The notes beneath the pieces are model-generated. The model ran no database searches. It saw only the letters and a list, made by a program, of their open reading frames with translations, and was not told where the DNA came from. From Clusia tigrina (taxonomy: Eukaryota; Arthropoda; Insecta; Diptera; Clusiidae): a DNA stretch of 64,000 bases. Of the stretch, positions 24,871 to 33,494 are shown in pieces; the first letter of the stretch is position 1, and the number at the start of each line of letters is the position of its first letter. The stretch covers positions 229,001-293,000 of the forward strand of contig CAKKTE020000144.1 in NCBI GenBank assembly GCA_920105625.2, given 5' to 3'. The translations under genes were made by a program, and so were the position numbers.

Positions 24871-26121
24871 TGTTGTCTATATCATCTGCTTGTTTTACTT
24901 CAACTCTTGTAGAAATATGACTGCTAATATACTTTATATTAGTAGTCATATATAATATATAGGTGGTCCGTAGGCGAAACATTGGAGTTGTATATTCTGG
25001 CTGTCCATAAAGGTTGATTATTACTGGCGAGTAATCAGAGGACAGATCGACACAGGTTTCAGTTACTGTAAACCGGGGAGGGCAGCGTCAGGTCTTTGTC
25101 ACGATTTTTAACAGATACTGATGTAGCTTGTATCCATTGTATCGAATGCGATTGCATAAGATGATGCTTAAGCCGATTTCTGATTAGTATAGCCGTACCG
25201 CCATGTGCCAACCCTTGGAAATGAAAGCTATATTTGTTTGTGAGATGTGTTGAGACAAAAGCATAACATCAATTTCGTGGTCATGCAGAAACTTGTTAAG
25301 GGCTAGTTTATGCTGGTTAACACCGTTTGCATTCCATAAGCATATTTTTAACAAACTCATTTTCTATTTACAGGAGTTTCGATTATTAGATTTTGAGCTT
25401 TAATCAAATGTGTAACATATTTTGCACTGTAGATAGATTGGAGCTGGTTTCGGATATGTAGGCTCTTCACTGTGCAGGCTACTACAGTCATTTCCATTTT
25501 CTTCTAAGATAGAAAATCTGTTTGAATTTAAAGGTAGATCCAGCTAATATATTGTTTTGATTTATTTTGTTGTGCCCGGTCTGGACTCGATCTAGCGCTC
25601 TTCGGAGTGTTTTGAATTCTGTTAGTTGGTGATTTCTTTTGATTTCCTAATTTTAATGTTTTGGTTCCTGCTGGGTCTATCTTTTCTTTTGGTTCCTGCT
25701 GGGTCTCGCTTTTCGGAATTTTTTTTTCGAGTTGACGGTTAAGCAATTTTTCTCACTTGAGTTTTTATTTTTGTGTGAGCAATTAGTTGTGCTCACAACT
25801 TCGTTAGTATTGCCATAGAGTAACTACTATTCTATGGTATTGTTTGTGCTTATTGACTTTCTCATCAAGTTGGACGAGGTAGATGTTGTTGTCGCTGCAT
25901 TGTTCGACGAAGCAACCCTGGAAATCAAATATTCTATACTCTAATATAGACTATTCGGTGGTTTTCACACTGCTTGGTGTGGTAATGGGGCCAGTAAAGG
26001 CGGTTTTTGGTGTTAAATTATTCAGACATACTTGTTGTTGGTAGTTCCGCACTCAGCGGTATATCTGTTTGTTGCTGTATACCTGTTGGTTGCTGTTGTT
26101 GGAGAGAGGGGTTGGCATGTA

Positions 26122-27815
26122 CAGTGGTTCCCAGCTTATTTCAACCAGCACCCATTTTAATATTAAACCGATTATATCTTCTAAACTAAATAAAATATCT
26201 ATAAAATTTAAATGCCGAATTGTTGATAGAACAGTCCTAACATAATGTGTAAAAGAAAAAAGTTCAAAATTATTTTTCCCTGATCTCTGAGAATGGTAAG
26301 CAATCACGTCGCATAAATTTACCTCACAGCTTATTTCAACCAGCGAAGTCAATTTTGTTTTTGTGAAACTACCGGTCGAATAGCGGTACTTTTTTCAAGT
26401 CTATTCATTGTCGGCAATGTACTCTCAATCATTTAGAGCAGTTTTAGTGTGATTTCATCATTCAACCAGATCATTAGCGATATTTGTGACAATGGGTCGA
26501 CGTACAACAATCGAGCAGCGAGAGTTGGTCCTCAGCCATTTCAAAAATAATTATTCGCGGCGGAATATAGCAGAAATGGTCGGTTTAAGTGACTCTACGG
26601 TACAGAGCATAATATCACGTTTTGTACACGAAAATCGAGTCCATAATAATAGGGGCAGAAAAGCCCCTAATAAAATATTTAATTTAACGGACGAGCGTTT
26701 TATTATTAGAAAAATAAGAGAAAACCCAAAGCTTTCAGCACCTAAACTGGCCATTGAGTCAAAAATGAATTGGGTAAGTCTTGTAGTGCAGAAACCATCC
26801 GCCGAGTTCTTCGAAACCATGATTTTCATGGTAGAGTAGCACGCAAGAAACCCTTCATTAATACGAAAAACCAAAATTTATAATACCAAAATTTATTAAT
26901 ACCAAAAAAAACCGACTTATATATGCGAAGGAGCATATTAATAAAGACCAAAGCTTCTGGGACAGTGTCATATTCGCCGATGAGTCCAAATTCAATATTT
27001 TTGGCTCCGACGGGCAGTCGTATGTCTGGCGCAAGCCAAATACCGAACTGCAGAACCAGAATTTGAAAACGACAGTCAAACATGGCGGTGGAAGTATCAT
27101 GGTTTGGGCCTGTATGTCAGCCAATGGTATAGGAAATTTGGAATTTATAGAGACTACAATGGATAAAAATATCTACCAGAACTTACTGAAAAGTAATTGG
27201 CTGCAAAGTGCTGAGAAGCTCGGAATACGGCGGGATTTTCGGTTCTATCAAGATAAAGACCCAAAACATAAGTCGGGCATTGTTCAATCTTGGCTCATTT
27301 GGAATTGCCCTCACTTAATGACACCACCGGCACAATCACCGGATCTCAATGTGATTGAAAATTTATTGGCGATTTTAGATCAAAACGTTCGTAATCACCA
27401 GATTTCGAACAAAAATGATCTCAAAAATGCTTTGAAGGAGGAATGGGCTAAAATCACACCCCAAGCAACTCGAAAGCTAGTTAAATCCATGCCAAACAGA
27501 CTGAGAGCGGTTATCGATCAAAAAGGAGGACACACTAAGTATTAATATCTACAAAATATTCCACTATTTAAAAAAAATATTAATTTGTTTAGCTGGTTGA
27601 AATAAGCAGTTACCTTTTTTGTACCACTATTTTTAGTTATTAGGATATAAGATCTAAAAAACATGTACTTTGAACTGAATAAATTTAATTTGTTAATTAT
27701 AAGGGTTAATCTAAAGAAACTGCATTTAAATTTTGTTGATATGTTGTTTCGTTCAGAAGTTACACTCATTTAAACTTCAGACCAGATGCTGGTTGAAATA
27801 AGCTGTGAACCACTG
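26122..27815 (+). mobile_element. Tc1-like transposon with IR/DR ends
   Basis: The 1,694-bp element begins CAGTGGTTCCCAGC and ends with the near complement GAACCACTG, flanked by TA on both sides (26120-26121, 27816-27817). Each end carries two copies of the 18-mer CAGCTTATTTCAACCAGC or close variants: outer and inner left at 26132-26149 and 26327-26344, inner and outer right (complement) at 27592-27607 and 27788-27805. This paired-repeat arrangement is the IR/DR layout of Sleeping Beauty, Minos and Bari-type elements and would hold two transposase sites per end. The paralogous sequence near 46075-46095 (GGCATG, 2 nt, TATGCT) lacks the element and shows the empty site. Confidence 0.93.
26492..27545 (+). 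pseudogene. Tc1-like DD34E transposase, frameshifted
   Basis: ATG at 26492. The N-terminus has the paired-type helix-turn-helix of Tc1 transposases (NIAEMVGLSDSTVQSIISRF), then a basic linker with a GRKAP hook. A frameshift near 26775 and a small AT-rich duplication at about 26870-26905 (repeated ACCAAAATTTAT/TTAATACC) break the middle. The catalytic domain remains readable: FADESKFN (first D, about 26976), GGGSIMVWACMSANG, YQDKDPKHKS (second D, about 27250) and QSPDLNVIENLL (E, about 27357). I count 34 residues between the second D and the E, so DD34E. The frame ends at 27545. The catalytic residues are intact, but the enzyme as encoded is not. Confidence 0.88.
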
Positions 27816-28160
27816 TATATGCTGGCAGATTGCTTATTTGGTTGAGAACGACTTCCCCTTGGTTGCTCAAGCTCAGCGGCCGAATGGGCCGAACGCCCGC
27901 GCACTAGAGTTTCGCTGGCCGAGAGCGTAAGACACTCATTTTTCAATACCAAATAAATAAATTGTCTTTCAATGTGCACAAAATAGAGTCACACAAAAAC
28001 GTCTTATCGCGCTAGAGCACTATTCCCAATCTTTATATTTCTACGCAAGTTTTAATCATTTGAAAATAATTTCGATGTGAACACGGGTCGGTATGCGTCG
28101 GCGACTCAAAAGACAGCATTGCAGGTGCCATTTTAATCCTGCAATTTTCAGAACGAAGAA

Positions 28161-29653
28161 ATGGAAATTCCAATAAGCGACCTGCATATAAAACAAGAGA
28201 TGGTCCATGAAGAACCGTCTTCCTCTGAAGATCTGGCCGTGAATATTGATTGTATTCCAAAGAAACACCAGCCGATGGTTGAAGTAAACTGCTACCCATA
28301 TAAGTTTCCATCGAGGCAGTAAGTTCACAGTGAGGACTACTATGGCCACAATGAACCACCACGTTGCCGAGATGAAGAAAACCGCAATCAATACATGCCT
28401 ATGCCAAAGAAGGAAATTAATAGTGAAGATTTTATTAATGAATCAAGAATCTGGGAAGATGAATTTTTTGAAATCTTGTCTCTATTAAAAGAGGAAGCTG
28501 CGGCGGAAAGCAACATTAACAAAGAGTTTAATAGTGTTCTATGTGATGAGGATAGTGGCCCAGCCAGCTGTGGCTCTACATATCAAAATAGCGCTCTTTT
28601 GGAACAGAAGGATGTGGAAGCGGATCAAAAGGATAAATCGTTAACCAATATAATTATTTTGTGCCCATATTGTGGATCAGAATTCCCAACTCCCTTCGAG
28701 TGGCGGCAACATCTCAATGTTGTTCATGACTTTAGTAGACGAGAAAATCTACACATGGACTTCATCAGTGATTCGAGGGCGCAATGTAAAGACTGCAATA
28801 CTCAAATAGCCAGCAAAACGCTTGCGAATTTACAGCAACACAGAATAAAACATCTTCCATACAATCGGTATTTGAAGTGTAAATTGTGCCTCGAACATAT
28901 TAAATGTGTGGATACGCTGACGAAACATTTACGAAACATAATTTCTACGCAAAAATACAAAAAAGTGAAGCTGCAGACAAACCCATTTTCCTGTGTCCAT
29001 TTTATTGCAAGGAATTTCTCAATATTTCTGAATGGCGCGTACACATCAATGGCGTTCATGATTTCAGAAATAAACATAATCTCAACATGGAGTTTGTTGA
29101 TGAGAAAATGTGGAGGTGCAAGCAGTGCAATATGCTAATTATGAACAAACTACATCATATGCAACGCCACAGAATATCGCATCTGCCACACAAGTTTCGT
29201 AATAAATGTAAATTATGCAACCAATATTTTTCAACTGGTGGACTCCACAAGCGGCATTTTGATAGAATTCACAGAAACTATCTCGTTTGTCCCTCTCAAT
29301 CCGATCCTATTCTCCTGTGTCCATTTTGTGGCATGGAGTTTCCAAATTCCTGTAAATGGCACAAGCATCTCAAGGATGTGCATGAATTCGATAAACGGGA
29401 GAGTCTGAATATGGAGCTTGTGGATGCAAATAAGATGAAATGCAGGCAATGCAATGTCATAGTAAGCTCAAGGATAACTAGGCATTTACAGCACCACAAA
29501 CTGACACATCTGCCATACAAGCGGTATTTTAAATGCCAATTATGCGGTAAGCTTTCTTTAAATCGTATCTACCATATGAGGCACATTAGACAAAAGCATC
29601 AGTTAGCGACTCAAAGAAAGAATTATCGAAAAACTGGTTACGGAATCATCTGA
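28161..29653 (+). pseudogene. C2H2 zinc-finger gene A (nine fingers), one stop and one frameshift
   Basis: ATG at 28161. The first 53 residues include LHIKQE, a sumoylation-type site; then TAA at 28320-28322 interrupts a frame that otherwise continues to about 28935, where a frameshift occurs, and it reopens to TGA at 29653. Nine C2H2-like fingers are arranged as three repeated triads. Each triad is a finger of type C-P-x-C/Y-C...H-x(3-4)-VHDF/EF, a C-x2-C-N finger ending H-x3-H-LP, and a C-x-L-C finger. Examples are CPYCGSEFPTPFEWRQH, CKQCNMLIMNKLHHMQRH and CQLCGKLSLNRIYHMRH. The protein would bind DNA in the nucleus; its target is unknown. Copies or pieces recur at 46.4, 60.4 and 62.6-61.9 kb. 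One sequencing error could explain either lesion, but both together favour a pseudogene. Confidence 0.8.
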
Positions 29654-30055
29654 TATTCTGGTCTCAAAGTGTTAAAGGGCAAAGTACTTATAAATAGATG
29701 GTATAGATCAAGTGGACCAACTGGTATGTTCAGCAGCATGTTTCCTGCACGCAACACTCGAGAGAGCCCCATAGGCAAAATCTGTAAATTTTCTAAAACT
29801 ACGATAATCTATTTAGCAATACGACGAACTTCTGCCGAGGCGAAAACTTTCTCATACCTAAATACTGCAGATCTAAAGAGTGCGCCATTGAAATCTGCCG
29901 AAATGCAGCGAGATGCATACCAAGTAGTAACCGCATTTATTGTAAAACTAGTTAAAGTTGTTGAAAGTGAGTTGAAAAGCGGGGCGAAACTTATGCATAT
30001 CCAGCGTTGTCACTTACCCCAATTGTGGCAGATCAGTGATAGATCTTCAAATTAA
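29638..30055 (-). other. Antisense coding-like frame shared with the copy at 61.5-61.9 kb
   Basis: On the minus strand a frame reads SFTINAVTTWYASRCIS, then FRYEKVFASAEVRRIAK, a TAG, and LPMGLSRVLRAGNMLL to QMIP and a stop (TAA at 29640-29638) that overlaps the 3' end of zinc-finger gene A tail-to-tail by 16 bp. The paralogous copy at 61540-61938 (plus strand there) keeps the same frame for most of its length, with several synonymous changes and one apparent 3-bp indel. I do not recognise the protein. It may be the 3' exon of a convergent neighbour duplicated with the zinc-finger gene, or a chance frame in a shared 3' flank. Confidence 0.4.
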
Positions 30056-31264
30056 CGCGTGTTTTAAAATATCAGCAAAGTGTCCGCAAAGAAGAGTGGA
30101 AATGTGGCACCATGAATTAACTTGCTGAATTAATGTCGAGTACACATTATTATATTATGTACATACATACATATATATGGATTTTACATATAATTATGAG
30201 TTTTACCAGTATTTTACATGTCGAGTACAAATTATTATAATATGTATGTATATGAATTTTACATATTATATGAGTTTTACTAGTATTTCAACCTGTTGGT
30301 TTCCCTGCTGGGGTGAAGTCTAAAATAGCGAATATTCGGAGAAAAAAATTAGAAGAAATCAGGGCTACGTTTAAATTAAACTTTTAGGGGGTCACTTCAT
30401 TTGTATTTTAAAAAGAGCTGCGAAACTTCTAAAAAGAAAATAAAATAATAAATCAAAAAAAAAAATTGTATTAATTAATTTGAAACTCAAATGTTAACAA
30501 GTTCTTTTAATAAATTATAACTATTCTTAATGTAAAATCTGAGCCAATTGCTTTCCATTTACACTTCTGTTCACTGTAAACGCACCATAGTAATCATAAG
30601 ATGTAGAATAATATTTACTTGGTTTTTTGACATAATATTATACTACTAACAACTAAAATAATTATTAAAAATTCATTTATATTAAAATGGGGTCCGACTG
30701 CCCCAGTAGTACCCCAAGCGTTCAAAAATATGCATGGCCATGAACGAATGAAAGTGCACAGGGGACAGTAAAAATATTAGAATTTGGAACAGGAGACAAA
30801 AATTAAGAAATTTACGGTCAAAAGAGAATTCAACGTTTCTACAGTATTCTCACAAATAACAACATTTTCAATAATCTGAGAAAAATCTCCAAAATAGGTC
30901 AAAAATGCAGCTAAACGAATTAAGTTAACGGCTTTATGCTTTTAATTAAACAGAGGTAGTGTTTCTTTCTTTAATAATGAACCAAACAGTTTTTTATTTT
31001 GTCAAATTAATTTTTTTACTTAAACGCAACTGGAATATTTCGACTTGTGGATTTTGTGGGTTCATTGACAATGAGAAATTATCAAAGAAATTCTATGTTT
31101 TCATTTATTTTGAGAAGTTAAGTGAATTGAGGAATGACGATAGTTAGAGTTAAGGGGGATGCACTGTATTTTTACCACTACACACATTAATTTTAAAAAC
31201 TCCTCTCAGTAGCAGAACTCGCACAAAGCCATTGAAATCAATTGTCTATTCTTGTCTGTTCTTT
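30056..31264. other. AT-rich spacer with an approximate 85-bp tandem duplication
   Basis: About 30134-30215 and 30219-30294 repeat each other (GTCGAGTACA...TTTTACATAT...GAGTTTTAC...AGTATTT). Nothing else could be assigned. Confidence 0.5.
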
Positions 31265-31438
31265 GCTAATACTGCCGTGTGAGCAGTAAATGCTCTTACG
31301 GCCTCCCGACGTACAACCTAATCAGTGTCTCCAGGGGGAATCGCCGTAATGACGAGAGGAGGTTTTAGCGGAGTTAGAGTCCCGCACTGACGGGGTTTTG
31401 ACTTTAGATGTTTTCCTCCTCGTTAAATATAAAAAAAA
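31260..31438 (+). mobile_element. 5'-truncated R1-clade tail (same family as the 13.8-17.9 kb element)
   Basis: Only the 3' UTR is present. It shares with 17820-17875 the layout 'GTTAGAGTC(T/C)CRCACTGAC...TTTAGA(C/T)G...CCTCGTTAAA', ending in an A-tract at 31431-31438. It is followed by CACTAAATTATTC. Repeat X copy 1, read in reverse, has CACACACTAAATTATTC at this point, so the tail is inserted at an ACAC tract. Confidence 0.85.
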
Positions 31439-31556
31439 CACTAAATTATTCAAACAAATGTGCAAACAACAATAGCCATGTGTGTTGCTGCCGATGGATA
31501 CATATTCACGACTGCTTCGTAAAATTGCCGATCAGGATTCCAATGTGGTTGGCATA
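31439..31556. repeat. Dispersed repeat X, copy 3 (left half)
   Basis: Reverse complement of about 18180-18310 (AACAATAGCCATGTG, CTGCCGATGGATACATATT, CGACTGCTTCGT). The repeat is split by the P-like element and resumes at 33210 with CTTCAATATGTTGATTCTC. Confidence 0.85.
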
Positions 31557-33200
31557 CATGAAAAAAAGAATACAAGATTACGCATTGCGCAGGTCCGTTA
31601 TGTTTGGTTGAATTCTCTCACACTCTCTATGATGTCACATCTCCAGAAATTTGTTATGCATTCAATTGTAAGCCTTCGATAAGTGAAGAAAGTGAATTGG
31701 AATTTGTGATCAGTGTTTAAAAATAACTGTGAAAATTTAAGTTATTTATAGAAATATAAAGAATACAAAGTGGAATTTGTAATTTTCGTTTGAAAGTATT
31801 AAACAAAATTTAAATATCACATATTTTTTGCACTAAAACATAGATAGGTATTTATTGAATATGTTACTGATCATAAACATATGAAAGAAAATATTGATTT
31901 TTTTCACAAACATAATACTTTTGGTTATTTGTAAAAATCGTTTTTTATGTTATTAGTTGTTTAATCAGAAGATAAAAGTAATAATATATAAAAAGCCTTA
32001 AATCAAAAAATAAGTGATTTTTAAATTAAATAAAAATGCTAAAAAAATAAAGAACATAAGTATTAAAAAAATTTAATTTATTTAAAGAAACATAAACTAT
32101 GAAGTGTTCTGTAGCGAATTGCAATAGCACTTCCGAGGACAAATCGTCCGACATAAGCTTTTTTATATTTCCGACTAACGCAGTGTTAAAAAAGAAATGG
32201 GTTAGTTTTTGCCGGCGTGAAAAACAATTTAAACCAAATAAAAGATATATTTGTATGCTGCATTTCAAACCTGAGGACATCGAAAATGGTTTACAGTATG
32301 ACATGGGTAAGTATGTAAAACAAGGAAGAGTTTCATTTGATTTCATTTAATATTTTACTTGAAGGTTATGCCGAACGTCGTTTTTTAAAAAAAGGAGTAG
32401 TTCCAACGATCAACATTGATTCGCTTGAAAACGTTGAAGTCAGTGCCCAGCGGGCTTCTAGAATTGAAAAAAGGGATAATAAAAAGATTGTCAATTCGTT
32501 GTTGAATCAACCAGGATGGTCTTCTGATCACAAATGGTTTTCTGAAAAAGCATATGGAGGAAGCTGTTAGCATTCAGTGCAGCGAAAAAGTAAAAAAACT
32601 ATTCTTTCGTGCACGAATGTACTTCTTAATTAGAAAATTAAACAGAGACCTATTTGAATTGTCGAAAAATAGAAAAAGAAAGTGGAATAAAACACTAAAC
32701 TAAAAACTTGATTCGTTATCGTCCAAAAATGTCTTTCATTTGTACTGGGTTTTAAGAGGGGGCACTGGTTGTAATACGCTTAATTGTTAGTATATACTGC
32801 CTTTTTATCACTTTCTTCAATATATAATAATATTTTCATTTTTTATAATTAGTAAGTATTATTTCTGTCTATCAATTATCTCCAGGAAGAAATGTCTGCA
32901 AAAAACAGTAAATAACCCGACATTTTACTCTAACAAATTCATAAATATTTAAATGGATTAAAAGTATTAGTTTTTAAAAACGGTCTAATACAATTTTTTT
33001 CTTAACCGTTTTAATTTTTTACACACATTAGATTACAATTTCTTCTCAATTTATTGTTTCATGCGAATCTCCATACATATTTCACAATTTACTTAAGAAT
33101 ACTAGAGATGTGACGTCATGCGCAGAGAGAGAACACTTTGTCAACACTATCGGCGTAATCTTCTATATATATTCTTTCTATAATAATTCTTTCATTCATG
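31557..33200 (+). mobile_element. P-element-like transposon, internally reduced
   Basis: 1,644 bp flanked by a perfect 9-bp repeat GTTGGCATA (31548-31556 and 33201-33209). Terminal inverted repeats begin CATGAAAAAAAGAATACAAG on the left and, on the other strand, CATGAATGAAAGAATTAT on the right, both then reaching AGATTACGC. The right repeat of this copy is interrupted by about 20 bp that the derivative at 45.67 kb lacks. The canonical Drosophila P element also begins CATGATGAAATAACATA, has 31-bp inverted repeats, an 8-bp target duplication and a THAP-domain transposase. The only coding region here is an N-terminal THAP protein, so most of the transposase is missing. Repeat X at about 18175-18210 shows the uninterrupted target. 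Confidence 0.9.
32099..32703 (+). CDS. THAP-domain protein of the P-like element (truncated transposase, one frameshift)
   Basis: Exon 1 starts at ATG 32099 and encodes a THAP zinc finger: C3-x4-C8, W34, C52-x2-H55 (43 residues between the second and third cysteine, within the family range). A GTAAGT donor at 32307 and an acceptor AG at 32363-32364 define a 58-nt intron that joins the frame to GYAERRFLKKGVVPTI, matching the layout of P transposase just after its THAP domain. Exon 2 runs on through a +1 shift near 32548-32570 and a lysine/arginine-rich stretch to TAA at 32701. About 180 residues remain of an expected 750 or more; the GTP-binding and catalytic domains are absent. THAP binds the element's own DNA, so such a product could act as a repressor. 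That function is inference. Confidence 0.72.
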
Positions 33201-33494
33201 GTTGGCATACACTTCAATATGTTGATTCTCACTCAAGAGAGCAATGAAATGTCGTTCTGTTTTATCATTCTTGGACTTTCTGTATATTGTTTTTGGTAGC
33301 AGATACCATAGAGACGCGGTACTTAAAAGTCTCTCTTTTTGCGCACACTAACTCATGTGCAAAACTGTCGTAGTGTGGCTGATTTTCTTCAGAATTCTGG
33401 TTAAGCAATGATAAATAAACCTATCTATACAGGCAACTAATGATAAGCAGATACTCTTTTTTTTAAACGTCCGAAAATTTGACATTTATTGTTC
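33201..33494. repeat. Repeat X copy 3 (right half) and short spacer
   Basis: 33201-33209 is the second copy of the 9-bp duplication. CTTCAATATGTTGATTCTCACTCAAGAGAGCAATG-type sequence (to about 33246) matches the reverse of 18155-18190. Similarity fades further right. Confidence 0.7.

Larger units (their letters stand above)
21165..25830 (-). repeat. Left arm of an inverted composite duplication (Jockey relic + repeat Y)
   Basis: On the minus strand this block matches 33495-37552: the start near 25830 (TACTAACGAAGTTGTGAGC), the Jockey-clade coding relic, the A-tail region, and then repeat Y down to AATATTTAACC at 21165. The two arms share the junction between the Jockey 3' end and Y, so the composite existed before it was copied. 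Differences private to this arm are a solo LTR at 22331-22834 and two 155-bp tandem duplications. Confidence 0.8.
22884..25830 (-). pseudogene. Jockey-clade non-LTR retrotransposon relic (left copy)
   Basis: Read on the minus strand: an ORF1 C-terminal relic (about 25746-25528), an endonuclease remnant ending SDYSPVIINLY (about 25050-24990), then reverse transcriptase with AKPGKDATLPSSYRP (about 24080-24030), QFGFREKHSTIEQ (about 23950), FLDVVQTFDKVWHQ (motif A, about 23840), TFADDTAVLS (motif C, about 23610-23590) and the Jockey-type C-terminus LGLITGAPWYMRND (about 23390-23350). The T-run at 22884-22893 is its poly(A) tail. There is no RNase H. Many stops and frameshifts and two internal tandem duplications make it inactive. 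The right copy at 33.5-36.3 kb is its closest relative here. Confidence 0.85.

Noticed and set aside
28318..28334. GTAAGT...CAG at the zinc-finger stop codon as an intron
   Set aside because: It would be only 12 nt long; the same frame continues after the TAA, so a simple nonsense change is more likely.
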